From positions 1 through 15,715 of the forward strand of contig JAISRY010000134.1 in assembly GCA_031273385.1 (NCBI GenBank): a stretch of 15,715 nt of DNA, in the 5' to 3' direction. The notes under the pieces are model-generated. The model saw only the letters and a list, made by a program, of their open reading frames with translations. It was not told the DNA's origin and did not search any database. This DNA is from Tannerellaceae bacterium (GTDB lineage Bacteria; Bacteroidota; Bacteroidia; Bacteroidales; Tannerellaceae). The position numbers and the translations under genes are program-made. Shown piece by piece: positions 1 through 9,400 of this stretch (position 1 is its first letter; every line of letters begins with the position of its first letter).

Positions 1-2046
1 AATATCACCAAAGACCTGACGGCCTCATTAGACCTGAATATGGATGTCAGGGACGATATGAAGCCCTATTGGGTGAACGACAGGGGCAGGGACAATATGG
101 CCGATTATTTCAATATGTATGTGCTCTATACCCCCGGTATGCGCCCGTCGTATATCAACGGCTTGCCGGTCGGCAACGATATGTCGGTCAATTTCATGCA
201 AATGCTCAACGACGAATACGGCTACCACAACAGGAAATATTACAACTACGAAGCCAATATCGCCCTGCGGTATAACGTCCCCGTCGTTCCCGGATTAAGC
301 CTCAAGCTGATGTATAACAACTATGACCGGCATAATTTCACGAAAATATTCACCGTCCCCTACACCCGGTATATTTTCAAAACGACAGGCGAGCACGGCC
401 ATATCCTGACCGATGAGGTGGATCGAACCGACATTGTCTCCACCAATGGGAATTTCCTGAGCGAAGAATACAAGAAGACAAGGAATTACCAGATGAATGC
501 GTTTATCAATTACGACAGGACTTTTGGAAAACACGACATCAGCGCAGTCCTGCTGTTTGAACAGTCGGAAGGGAATATCGACCAGTTTTCCGCACAGGTC
601 AGGAATTACGTAACCAGTATCGTCGACCAGTTGTCGTTCGGGAGCAAAGACCCCAACGACTTTTCCATTGGAGGGTCGGGTTCGGAAACGGCGCGCCAGT
701 CTTATGCAGGGCGTATACACTATGGATATGCGGATAAATACCTCATGGAGGTATCCATGCGGTATGACGGATCCATCGTTTTCGCGAAAACGGGAAGATG
801 GGGGTTCTTCCCGTCGGCATCCGCGGCATGGCGTATCTCGGAAGAGCGCTTTTTCAAGGATAACGTGAAGTTTATCAGCAACCTGAAGCTCCGGGGATCC
901 GTCGGATCGCTGGGGAACGACAGGGATGCCAACGGCGATCCTTTCTACTGGCAATGGCTGCAACTCTATGGCTATTCAACAGGCGCACAATACGGGAACT
1001 CCGCCATGGGGATTATGCCGGGCGTCACCCCGAATGTGGAGATTACATGGGAAAAATCCGTCACATGGAACGGCGGGCTGGATGCCGGATTCATGGACAA
1101 CCGCCTGACGCTCGGTGTGGATGTGTTCAAAAAGCATACCTACGACATTCTGGGCTCCCGCATCAACACATTGCCATCCACCTTTGGCGGCTCGATGCCT
1201 GCTGAAAATTACGGCGTTGTCGATTCCAAGGGTTATGAAGTGGAAGCGGCCTATACGAACCGGATAGGGAAAGATTTCCTCTGGCGCGTAGCCGGAAATA
1301 TTTCGTATTCCACCAACAAGTTGGTTAAACGGGATGAGGCGGAAAATATTCCGGCATACCTGTCGGGAATCGGCTACCATACCGACCGCAGCAGGGGGTA
1401 TATATTTACCGACCTTATCCGCACGCAGGCAGACCTCGACGCGTTGCCGGAAGGCTATACCATCAACGGCGCCAAGCCGCAACTCGGCATGATGAATTAC
1501 AAGGATATACGCGGCGTCACGTCGGACGAACCCGACGGCAAAATCACCAGCGAAGACCAGGACTGGATCATGAACCATACCACACCGCCCATTTCGTATG
1601 GGTTTTCACTCGGCGGAAGCTGGAAAGGATGGGAGCTGAACCTGTTTTTCCAGGGTGTCTCAGGGCATACCTCCGCCATATCCTACAGGGATCAAAATTC
1701 GCGGGTATCCAAAAAGAACCTTGCCGTATGGACGGATCACTGGACGCCGGAGAATACGGATGCCGTCTATCCGCGTGCAGAAAGGCCTAACTCGGCCTCC
1801 TATCCGGTATCTACGTTCTGGACAAGGGACGCCTCGTTCCTGCGCCTGAAAAACCTGGATCTGTCCTACACGTTTCAGAAGCCCGTATTATCGGCGCTGG
1901 GCGTTTCGCAGTTACGGATTTTCCTGACGGGATCCAACCTGTTCCTGCTGGAAGACCATGTGAAGATATACGACCCTGAAACGAGTGATACCATGTCTTA
2001 CCCCATTATGAGAAGTTATTCAATGGGCGTAAGCCTTAGTTTTTAA
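1..2046 (+). CDS. SusC/RagA-family TonB-dependent outer-membrane transporter, C-terminal part (5' end outside window)
   Basis: Frame 1 is open from the first base to the TAA at 2044-2046, giving 681 residues. The gene therefore begins before the window, and the first in-window ATG (40) is internal. The visible part is beta-barrel only: alternating aromatic/polar strands, the SusC-type segment GRWGFFPSASAAWRISEE (around residues 262-279) followed by LKLRGSVGSLGND, and a C-terminal strand ending in Phe, as expected for BAM-dependent insertion. The signal peptide, carboxypeptidase-like N-terminal domain, TonB box and plug should lie upstream; a full SusC is about 1000 residues, so roughly a third is missing. 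Family knowledge: SusC barrels import oligosaccharides or peptides with a SusD lid, powered by TonB-ExbBD. The SusD-like gene starts 10 bp downstream, so the two are surely one operon. Substrate unknown. Confidence 0.95.
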   Translation, partial: NITKDLTASLDLNMDVRDDMKPYWVNDRGRDNMADYFNMYVLYTPGMRPSYINGLPVGNDMSVNFMQMLNDEYGYHNRKYYNYEANIALRYNVPVVPGLSLKLMYNNYDRHNFTKIFTVPYTRYIFKTTGEHGHILTDEVDRTDIVSTNGNFLSEEYKKTRNYQMNAFINYDRTFGKHDISAVLLFEQSEGNIDQFSAQVRNYVTSIVDQLSFGSKDPNDFSIGGSGSETARQSYAGRIHYGYADKYLMEVSMRYDGSIVFAKTGRWGFFPSASAAWRISEERFFKDNVKFISNLKLRGSVGSLGNDRDANGDPFYWQWLQLYGYSTGAQYGNSAMGIMPGVTPNVEITWEKSVTWNGGLDAGFMDNRLTLGVDVFKKHTYDILGSRINTLPSTFGGSMPAENYGVVDSKGYEVEAAYTNRIGKDFLWRVAGNISYSTNKLVKRDEAENIPAYLSGIGYHTDRSRGYIFTDLIRTQADLDALPEGYTINGAKPQLGMMNYKDIRGVTSDEPDGKITSEDQDWIMNHTTPPISYGFSLGGSWKGWELNLFFQGVSGHTSAISYRDQNSRVSKKNLAVWTDHWTPENTDAVYPRAERPNSASYPVSTFWTRDASFLRLKNLDLSYTFQKPVLSALGVSQLRIFLTGSNLFLLEDHVKIYDPETSDTMSYPIMRSYSMGVSLSF

Positions 2047-2056
2047 TCTTAAAAAA

Positions 2057-3775
2057 ATGAAGAATATGAATAAGATAACCTGTTTAGCAGTAGTTTTCCC
2101 GTGCTGGTTACTTCTCTGCATGGGATGTTCGGATGTGCTGGATGAAAAAAAGGAACTGAACAGCATTTCGGACAAGGATGTCTGGGCGAACCCCAAATAC
2201 GCCACCGCATACCTGGATGCTTTACACGCGACCAATATTCCCGGATGGGACTACTCGAACTCTTCGGATTGCGACGAAGCAGGCCCCGACCGCGGCGTGA
2301 GCGGGCATTTATTCGGGCAATTGACCAGCAACTCCGTCAACACATGGCCATACTCGAATATACGGAATATTTGCCTCTTCCTGGAGGGGATTGACCAGAC
2401 CTCATCGTTTGATGGAGACATCCGCGACCGGCTCAGAGCGCAGGCGTTGGTGATCCGTGCATGGGTCTATTTCTCCATGGTACGGTTATACGGCGGCGTA
2501 CCGATGATCCTCAACAGTCAGAAACTATCGGACGACCTGTATGTCACACGTACCAAGACGTCCGAATGTATCCGTTTGATCATCAAAGACCTGGATGACG
2601 CTATCGCGGTCTCCGACGCCAATTTCCCCTACACATGGACGGGAGACGATGCCGGGCGTATCACCAAAGCGGCGGCGCTTGCCCTGAAAGGACGCATCTT
2701 GCTCTACTGGGCAAGCCCGCAGTTCAACCCCACCAACCTGCAGGATCGCTGGCAAGCGGCTTACGACGCCAACAAAGAGGCCAAAGAGTTGCTGGAACAA
2801 CATGGGTACGGGCTGTATGAAAGTTTTTCAAACGTCTGGTTTGACGAGATGAACAAGGAGGCCGTATTTGTAAAGCGGTATCAACACCCGAATATGGCCC
2901 ATTCATGGGAAGCGGGAACCCGCCCGTATGAATCCTATCTCCAACTCTCCGGATTTAACAAGCCGACATGGGAACTGGCATCCTCTTTCCCGATGATCAC
3001 CGGTGAACCGGTCACTGAATCGGCCGTTTACGATGATGTATTGTTCTGGAAGAACCGCGATCCGCGTTTTGCCGCAACCATCGTATGGAACAGCTGTATC
3101 TACGACCTGTACGGCTCGTCAGGAAGAAGGCAATGGACGTATAATGAGAGCAGTAACCCGTCGTCTACCTATATGTATTGCCGGAAAGCGATCCATGAAG
3201 AATATACGACACAGCAGGCTTCAGCCGGGTACAACAGTGGCGACTGGATCGAAATCCGTTTTGCCGAAGTGCTGATGAACTACGCCGAATGTGCCGCCGA
3301 AACAGGGAAAAACGATGAAGCCTACGACGTATTGAAACAGAGACGGAACCGGGCGGGCATTATTGCCGGAAGCAATGGCCTGTACGGACTGAAAGCGAAC
3401 ATGTCGAAAGAGGAGATGATCAGCGCCGTTATGCTGGAACGGAAAATCGAATTTGCCTTTGAGGGGAAACGTTTCTGGGATTTGCGCCGCCGCCGGCTGT
3501 TCGCTTCGGAGCTGAACGGCAAACAGCGTCACGGCCGGTTGCCGAAACTGAACATCCCCATGGAAGAGTTCAACGAGATAAGGGACGAAGTGAACTTCTA
3601 CGATGATTACGGCCAGTATTTCACCGATGAAATCGTACAGATCGACAATGTCTACACGATAAATTTCTTGGACAACTACTATTTCTACGCCATCCCCAAC
3701 TCCCACCTGGAAACCAATTCCAACCTGGAACAGACCCAAGGATGGGAAAACGGCGCCTTTAATCCGCTGGAATAA
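2057..3775 (+). CDS. SusD/RagB-family nutrient-binding outer-membrane lipoprotein
   Basis: A 572-residue protein, of usual length for SusD. The N-terminus (KITCLAVVFPCWLLLCMGC) is a lipoprotein signal with the likely lipidated Cys at residue 24. The lipobox is somewhat atypical because Cys rather than Leu occupies -3. The next ATG (2066) would also leave an intact signal, so the start is uncertain by three codons; 2057 is preceded by an A-rich stretch and lies 10 bp after the SusC stop. The helical SusD segment RAWVYFSMVRLYGGVPMI lies near residues 134-151, a TPR-like stretch with NYAECAAETGKNDEAYDVL near 408-426, and the C-terminal SusD hallmark ERKIEFAFEGKRFWDLRRRR near 461-480. Family knowledge: it is the surface lid that captures ligand and delivers it to the partner SusC. 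The ligand cannot be inferred. No gene follows on this strand; the operon runs into the repeat-rich convergent region. Confidence 0.96.
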   Translation: MKNMNKITCLAVVFPCWLLLCMGCSDVLDEKKELNSISDKDVWANPKYATAYLDALHATNIPGWDYSNSSDCDEAGPDRGVSGHLFGQLTSNSVNTWPYSNIRNICLFLEGIDQTSSFDGDIRDRLRAQALVIRAWVYFSMVRLYGGVPMILNSQKLSDDLYVTRTKTSECIRLIIKDLDDAIAVSDANFPYTWTGDDAGRITKAAALALKGRILLYWASPQFNPTNLQDRWQAAYDANKEAKELLEQHGYGLYESFSNVWFDEMNKEAVFVKRYQHPNMAHSWEAGTRPYESYLQLSGFNKPTWELASSFPMITGEPVTESAVYDDVLFWKNRDPRFAATIVWNSCIYDLYGSSGRRQWTYNESSNPSSTYMYCRKAIHEEYTTQQASAGYNSGDWIEIRFAEVLMNYAECAAETGKNDEAYDVLKQRRNRAGIIAGSNGLYGLKANMSKEEMISAVMLERKIEFAFEGKRFWDLRRRRLFASELNGKQRHGRLPKLNIPMEEFNEIRDEVNFYDDYGQYFTDEIVQIDNVYTINFLDNYYFYAIPNSHLETNSNLEQTQGWENGAFNPLE

Positions 3776-3830
3776 GTAATTATCAAAAAGAGAGATGACC
3801 CTTACTACTGTTTTCGGGACTCTGCAATTT

Positions 3831-3918
3831 GGAAAAGTATGCATACTCTTTCGGAAAAGGATGCATACTTTTTCGGGAAAGTATGCATACTCTTCCCAAA
3901 AAGGATGCACTCTGGATT
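3831..3918. repeat. 22-bp tandem repeat of a palindromic unit centred on GTATGCATAC
   Basis: Three consecutive 22-bp units occupy 3831-3852, 3853-3874 and 3875-3896, and a decayed fourth occupies 3897-3918. Each unit has the form GGAAAAG-TATGCATAC-TCTTTC, and its centre TATGCATA is a perfect palindrome. The array starts 55 bp after the SusD stop. A 24-bp stretch overlapping unit 1 (3827-3850) recurs exactly, in reverse complement, at 15106-15129. It could be a protein-binding site, a terminator-like structure or simply a dispersed repeat. Confidence 0.85.
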
Positions 3919-3934
3919 GCCGACGCTACGTTTT

Positions 3935-3985
3935 TAATGACGACGAATTACAATCGCCTAAAAATCAAATAGTATCAATGATTGC
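3935..3985 (+). repeat. Dispersed repeat copy 1 (core AATGACGACGAAT..CAATCGCCT)
   Basis: The segment shares the core AATGACGACGAAT, then CAATCGCCT and AAAATCAAATAGTATC, with 9888-9936 (+), 10015-10054 (-, diverged), 10088-10136 (-) and, in shortened form, 15032-15063 (-). This copy starts 39 bp after the 22-bp tandem array. Its function is unknown. It contains no gene-like open frame. Confidence 0.8.
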
Positions 3986-4015
3986 ATTTAAAATGATTAA
4001 ATTTTGCAAGGCTTA

Positions 4016-4156
4016 CATCCCGTTAGGGATGTATCGCTCGGTAGAAAGGAATGCGCCTCTCCAATCCCTACATCCTGTTAAGGATGCATCCCTGACAGGA
4101 TGCAGAAACAGCGATGGCATCTTTTTTCTACCGAGCGAGGCATTCCTAACGGAATG
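4016..4156. repeat. 141-bp REPIN/MITE-like inverted element built from CATCCC-N4-GGGATG hairpins
   Basis: Four short hairpins share one design: 4016-4031 (CATCCC gtta GGGATG), 4071-4086 (CATCCT gtta AGGATG), 4087-4102 (CATCC ctgaca GGATG) and 4141-4156 (CATTCC taac GGAATG). The outer two are near-reverse complements of each other. Just inside them, CGCTCGGTAGAAA (4035-4047) pairs perfectly with TTTCTACCGAGCG (4125-4137). The whole block can therefore fold as one long hairpin. It resembles REP-type intergenic elements rather than a gene. It lies between two converging operons and might terminate transcription or stabilise transcript ends, which is inference only. Confidence 0.82.
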
Positions 4157-4168
4157 CCACATGGGGAT

Positions 4169-4244
4169 AATGTAGGGGCAGACCTGTGTGTCTGCCCTTA
4201 TCTTATCCGTGGTCAGGGCAGACACACAGGTCTGCCCCTACATT
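4169..4244. repeat. 30-bp perfect inverted repeat with 16-nt loop
   Basis: The left arm 4169-4198 and right arm 4215-4244 are exact reverse complements; the arm core is GGGGCAGACCTGTGTGTCTG. The loop is 4199-4214. It would form a very stable hairpin in a transcript from either strand. No T-run follows the right arm on the + strand or the left arm on the - strand, so it is not a textbook intrinsic terminator, but it could block read-through between the converging operons. Confidence 0.88.
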
Positions 4245-4257
4245 CGTTTGTGGATCA

Positions 4258-4277
4258 AGACGTTGCAAGCAACGTCT
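4258..4277. repeat. 20-bp palindrome AGACGTTGC-AA-GCAACGTCT
   Basis: Perfect 9-bp arms are separated by AA. It begins 20 bp beyond the stop codon of the - strand lipoprotein gene, so it is the first hairpin a leftward transcript would meet and might act as its terminator or 3' stabiliser, although a T-run is absent. It resembles the palindrome at 15211-15238, which also uses an AGAC/GTCT outer stem. Confidence 0.75.
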
Positions 4278-4297
4278 AAGTTGTACGAGTCGTGTCT

Positions 4298-4807
4298 TTA
4301 GTCTTCGCTCCATCCGGTGTAGCGGTAGCCCTCTACGGTGTAGGTTTTGCCGGGGAAACGGGAGTTGGTGAAGGTAAAGGATATGGCGTCGGCTTGTGTG
4401 CCTGAGGGGGTTTTTATGCCTTTCAGGACGACTTTGCCGTCTGTGACGGAGAATGTCGTCGTTGATGTGGCGACATTTCCCGCCAGGTTCTCGATGTTGC
4501 TGCCCGAAAAGGTCAGCGATTTGAGGTCGCAATTGATCTTTCCGTTGATGGCATACGCATTGGCCGGATTGAGGTAGTATTCCCCTGTGCGGATCCAGCA
4601 TTGCGTGGTAGAACCGTCGGAGGTATTGTACAGGTGGCCATAGTTTCTATATACTACGCTATCGCTCTCGTCCGTTACGGTTATTCTATACATGCCGCCC
4701 AGAGGGTGGATGGATGAATAGTCGATTTCATAATCGCCGTAGGTTTCACAAGAGGCCATCCCTACGAAAGCGACGAACAGGCAAAGGATATATTTAATCT
4801 GTCTCAT
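4298..4807 (-). CDS. Small putative lipid-binding lipoprotein (Lipid_bd / PF12888-like), third gene of the SusCD set
   Basis: A 169-residue protein. The chosen start (4807) gives a compact lipoprotein signal, MRQIKYILCLFVAFVGMASC, with lipidation expected at Cys20. An upstream in-frame ATG at 4849 would overlap the preceding gene and add 14 residues before the signal, so it is unlikely. The mature part is short and beta-rich (GGMYRITVTDESDSVVYRN, CWIRTGEYYLNPANAYAING, ending with YTVEGYRYTGW), matching what I recall of the Bacteroidetes family annotated as 'lipid-binding putative hydrolase', thought to have a lipocalin-like fold. I see no catalytic motif, so 'hydrolase' should not be taken literally. 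It follows the SusD-like gene by 31 bp and is surely co-transcribed with the SusC/SusD pair, probably as a surface or periplasmic accessory lipoprotein. Family assignment is from memory; the lipoprotein call is secure. Confidence 0.82.
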   Translation of the reverse strand: MRQIKYILCLFVAFVGMASCETYGDYEIDYSSIHPLGGMYRITVTDESDSVVYRNYGHLYNTSDGSTTQCWIRTGEYYLNPANAYAINGKINCDLKSLTFSGSNIENLAGNVATSTTTFSVTDGKVVLKGIKTPSGTQADAISFTFTNSRFPGKTYTVEGYRYTGWSED

Positions 4808-4838
4808 ATTTTTTATCTGTATTACTATTAATGGATGT

Positions 4839-6404
4839 TTACTTGCCATTCTCTACTTGCCACCACAGGGGCTCCTGCAGGGGTTTTGTCTTTGGCGCAT
4901 TTGTGTTGTAGGAAGACGATGCCGCCGGCACAAGCAGGCGGCGGGGCAGTTCGCGCGGCTGAAGTACGGTCGTACCGGGATTGACCAGCGTACCGAGTTC
5001 ATACCCGGGCGTAAGTCCCGGCGCCGTGTTGCTGACACGTACCGTGTTGGCGTCACTGATTCCCGGAATACCGGTACGGTTACGATCCATCCAGCTATCC
5101 CACGAATTGGCTTTCGCCCCGGCTACCCATTTTTGGATCAGGATACATTTCAGCATCGCATCCAGTGACGAGCTGTCAAAGGCATAAGCGCCACCGCTAC
5201 CGATAAACGGCGTAGCATCGTAACCCCAACGTTCAAAGGCTTTTGTCACCCCTTTGTCGTAAGCCGCTTTCGCTGCGCCGGCATTGTTCAAACGCGCCTC
5301 GGCTTCGGCTACCTGAAAGGCGGCTTCGGCGGCATTCATCAGGTAAACGGGGTCGCTAAAGGCCTGTTTATACCGTGATGACTTGACGAGGGGTACCGCT
5401 TCGTCGTCCCCGCCGGTGGTGGGAGGCTTTATGCCGCACGGCAGCCCGCCGAACATCTCGCGGTATGTCAGCGTTTCCCCGTCATTGATCGCCGCCTCCG
5501 CTTCCGCCGTCAGCTCATAAATCCGTTCGATACGCGGATCGTTATAGGCCAGCAGAAATTCGAGGAACGTATGGCAGGCGCGGATATTTTCGCGCGTATT
5601 CAACTGCCGGATATTCGCCTCGTAGAGCGGGTTCCCCTTGTTCGTCGCATCTTCAAAGGCGGTAAAGGCGCAGTCCTCTTCCAATAAACCGCCGGCGGCC
5701 AACAGAGAGGCAATTTCCGAACGGTTGGCTTCAAAGTCGCGCATAAGCAGTTTCAGTTTCAGGCTTTTGGCAAAGGCGACCCACTTGTCGATGTTCCCGT
5801 TGAAAAAGTAATCCTCGACCGTCACCGTCGGGTTGGAGCCGCCTTTGGCGTCGCCTGCCTTGGCAATGGCCTCATTCAGAAAGGCGATGATACCCGGATA
5901 GACGACCGTCCGGCTGTCGTCGTATTTGGGTTGTGGGAACTCGGCTGCCCGCACCGCCTCGGTAAAGGGGATATCGCCGTAGAAATCGGTCAGGATATGG
6001 TAGTTATAGGCGGTCAGGACTTTCGCCATGACCCAGTAATTCCATGCGCCCTGCTCTTCCGCCAGCTGAAGCACGATCTTCAGGTCGGGCAGCGTATTGG
6101 CGTAGGCATTTGTCCAGAAAGCGTTGTATGAAGCCGCCGTCAGGCTGTAATTTACCGTCGTATTATACTGGTTGGTCGAATTACCCTGCGTCACATATTG
6201 CGACCACAAATCACCGACCAACTGCCCGTTAAGCCCCCATTGGGCGACGGTCGTTGCGCCTGCCGAGGGGAGTAGCGTGGAGAGCGTCGCCTCCGTAGGA
6301 TAGTTCGGGTTATCATTGACGTTTAAATAATCATCGCAGGAGATAGCCGATACGCTCAACAATACCGCTATAAGCCCTGTATATAGTACATTCTTCTTTT
6401 TCAT
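4839..6404 (-). CDS. SusD-like_2 family nutrient-binding outer-membrane lipoprotein
   Basis: A 521-residue protein. The start at 6404 (MKKKNVLYTG...) gives a clean lipoprotein signal with Cys23 in SAISC; an ATG ten codons upstream (6434) would overlap the preceding SusC stop and weaken the signal. After Cys comes DDYLNVNDNPNYPTEAT and later VMAKVLTAYNYHILTDFYGD (residues 125-144) and, near the C-terminus, LPRRLLVPAASSSYNTNAP. These are features of the SusD/RagB branch usually assigned to SusD-like_2 (PF12771), clearly different from the classical SusD at 2057-3775. Expected role: surface-exposed ligand capture for the SusC encoded 19 bp upstream. This branch occurs with varied and often undetermined substrates, so no ligand is proposed. 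Helical, TPR-like composition is visible throughout (for example AAEAAFQVAEAEARLNNAGA). Confidence 0.94.
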   Translation of the reverse strand: MKKKNVLYTGLIAVLLSVSAISCDDYLNVNDNPNYPTEATLSTLLPSAGATTVAQWGLNGQLVGDLWSQYVTQGNSTNQYNTTVNYSLTAASYNAFWTNAYANTLPDLKIVLQLAEEQGAWNYWVMAKVLTAYNYHILTDFYGDIPFTEAVRAAEFPQPKYDDSRTVVYPGIIAFLNEAIAKAGDAKGGSNPTVTVEDYFFNGNIDKWVAFAKSLKLKLLMRDFEANRSEIASLLAAGGLLEEDCAFTAFEDATNKGNPLYEANIRQLNTRENIRACHTFLEFLLAYNDPRIERIYELTAEAEAAINDGETLTYREMFGGLPCGIKPPTTGGDDEAVPLVKSSRYKQAFSDPVYLMNAAEAAFQVAEAEARLNNAGAAKAAYDKGVTKAFERWGYDATPFIGSGGAYAFDSSSLDAMLKCILIQKWVAGAKANSWDSWMDRNRTGIPGISDANTVRVSNTAPGLTPGYELGTLVNPGTTVLQPRELPRRLLVPAASSSYNTNAPKTKPLQEPLWWQVENGK

Positions 6405-6423
6405 ATTCGTTTTCTTTTTTAGA

Positions 6424-9400
6424 TTAGAACTCAATCTTTACTGATCCCCCGATATTACGTATGGAGGCTGCACTGGTTGTTTCGCCAAATTCCGACGTCA
6501 GGTCGTTCCCCAGGTTAGACACTTCGGGGTCGATATAGTTGTTCTTCTTCGGTGTGAACAGGAGCAGGTTACGCCCGATAAGGCTGACCGTCACTTTGCT
6601 GAGAGGGGTAGAGGCCAACGCCTTTTTCGGTACGTCGTACGAAAGCGTGATCTCCCTGAGTTTGAAGAAATCTTTCGGCAAAATGAAATTCCGCCGCAAC
6701 AGGGGGTTATAGGAATAGTTCCCCATGACATTGCTCATCTCGCCGGTCGTCGCCGGAATATTGTTCTCGACATACTGCCCGTTGACGATTTTCACGGAAT
6801 GGGGGAATACGAACGAGTTGCGCTCGTTGTATACGGTCTGCGTGGAGTTACCGTTGAAGTGGCTGATATAAGCGGTATTCGACGCCATATAGCCGCCCTT
6901 GTGCCAGTCGCCGACGACCGTAAGCCGGAAATCCTTATAGGCCAGGGAGGTGTTCAGCCCCAGCATAAAGTCGGGCTGCGACGCTCCGATCACCTCTTTC
7001 TTCGTATTGTCGATCATCGGAAACCCGTTGTTATTCACAATCATATAGCCATAATAAGGGCTATCCTTGTCTTCCACACGGGCAATCGCCGGTATCTGGA
7101 ATACGCCGACAGGCTCCCCCTCCCGCATCTGGTACTGTATATCGCGCCATACAACAGCCTGGTAGCCATCCTTGTCGACGCCATCCCAGAGTTTGACCAC
7201 CTTGCCGCGGTTGCGCGTAAACGTCGCGCCAATTTCCCAATCCCAGTCCTTTGTACGCACCGGCGTAACGCTAAGCAGGGCTTCAATTCCCTTGTTCTCA
7301 AGCTGGGCGACGTTACGCGTTTCCGACGTATAACCGGTTTCGGGAGGCAAAACCGCCGATATGATCTGGTCTTTGGTCTGCTTGTTGTAATAGGCCAGGT
7401 CTACGCGGATGCGGTTCCCGAGGAAGTTACCCGAAACGCCAAGCTCGTATTCGGTCGTCATTTCGGGCTTCAATACCTGGCTGGGCAGCCGGTTGTTTTC
7501 GCTCAAGCCCGATACGCCTCCGATAGGCAGGCGGGTATAGTAGAACGTACTGCCGGTCAGAGGGGTAAACCATGTCGACGTCCGGTATACATCCGCGTCG
7601 TTACCCGTTTGCCCGACGGCTATACGTACTTTCAGGAAGTCGACCTGGCAGTCTTTCAGCGAGGGCAGCAGTTCGCTCAGGATCAGCGAAGCGTTGACGC
7701 CGCCATAGAAGTAGCTGTTATTCCCCTGCGGAAGCGTCGACGACCAGTCGTTACGCGCCGAGAGGTTCAGGTAGACATAGTTCCTAAACCCGACTTCAGC
7801 CTGTGCGAACAGCCCGATCAAACGGCGTTGTTCCCTGTTCTGTTCCGATACGGCCGCCGAAGAGGTATTCTGCACATGATACCATCCGGGAACGTCCAGC
7901 CCGTTGACGTAGGCGCCCATAGCCGCGTATGTCCGCTGGTTCAGGTTCCACCCCGCGATACCGCCGAAGTTGAAATCGCCCACCCTGTAATCGGCTGACA
8001 GGAAAGCGGTCGCATCAATCTGGCCGTTGTTGTAGCGGTAGTTGGAATAATAGCCGTTTTTTGGCGTAACGCCTCCCAGATCGCTGTAAGAACCCTTGGA
8101 GAAAGCTGTTTTCGCGTTGATATTTTCCGATCCGTAGTTCAGGAAGTCGCCCCCTAAACGCCCGGTCGCTTTCAGCCCTTTCAGGATATCGTACGACATC
8201 TCGATCTTCCCGTAGATATGGTTATCCTGATACAGGTAGTAGTTGTTATCAATCATCCAGTAGGGGTTCGTCGCATAAAAGGTGTAATAGTTGTCGAGGT
8301 TATACCGTTCGTCGTTGTAGTCTTTCATGACCGAATAATCGACGTCCACGGCGTGTTGCAACAGCTCCATCTCCATTCCCTGCGTACGGCGGATATCCTT
8401 ACGGGCATAATTCACCGCCATGTCAAAAGAAAATTTATCCACCTTTGCATTCCCGCGCAACGAGAAGGTATTACGGGCGTAGGTATCGCCGTCGTTAGGC
8501 AGGATACCGGTGGAGGCCAGGTTGCCGTAGGAGGCGTACAGCCCTAATTTATCCGTCCCGTAGCGCACGGATACCGAATTGTTCATCTCCGTACCTGTCT
8601 GGTAAAAGTTGCGGATATTGTTCTTCACATACGAGAATGGCTTTTCCATGGCCGGCTTCAGGTTTTTCGATCCCCATTCGTGCATTCTCCCGTCCAGGCG
8701 CGGGCCCCACGAGCCGTTTTCCGCACGGTCCCAGCTTCCCCAGCCCTGGCCGAAAAGGCCTTGCGTCTGCATCACACGCAACACATTGGAGGCGGAAAAG
8801 GCGCCGTCGTAAGAGACGGTCAGTTTTTCGTCCTTAGCCCGCCTGGTGGTAATCATGATGACGCCGTTCGAGGCGCGCGAACCGTAAAGGGCTGTTGCCG
8901 AAGCGCCTTTCAGGACGGTGACCGACTCGACGTCTTCGGAATTAATGTCGTTCGCCGAGTTGCCGAAATCGGCAGAATTGCTCCCGATACGGCTGTTGGT
9001 GATGGGAACGCCATCGACGACATACAGCGGCTGGTTGCTGTTGAACGAGGAGATCCCACGGATAATCACTTTCTGCGACGTTCCGGCAGGGCCTGCGCCG
9101 GAGATATTCACCCCGGCCATCTTACCGCTAAGCCCCTCCATGACCGACCCTGATTTGGCGGCCACCAAGTCGTCCGCACCGACCGTACTGGCGGCATAAC
9201 CCAGAATCTTTTCGTCTTTCCTGATCCCCAAAGCCGCCACAACCACTTCGCCCAACTGGTGTACGTCGGGTTGCAGCACGATGTTTAAAACAGGCTTTAC
9301 AGCCACCTCCTGAGGAATCATCCCCACATACGAAACGGCCAATGTTTTAGCGTTTTCCGGGACTTCCAGGGAGAAATTCCCGTCGATGTCGGTGACCGTT

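Noticed and set aside
3831..3918. CRISPR-like array
   Set aside because: The 22-bp units are directly adjacent with no spacers, and there are no cas genes.
3795..4175. 126-codon + strand open frame in the convergent intergenic region
   Set aside because: It is made entirely of the 22-bp repeats, the dispersed core and the REPIN-like block. The reverse strand gives nearly the same peptide from the palindrome, so it is not a gene.
4808..4849. Upstream start for the small lipoprotein (ATG at 4849)
   Set aside because: It would put 14 residues before the lipoprotein signal and overlap the SusD-like_2 stop; the ATG at 4807 gives a normal signal peptide.
6799..7998. 399-codon + strand open frame inside the second SusC gene
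   Set aside because: Shadow of a complete SusC coding frame, with no recognisable domain or upstream signals.
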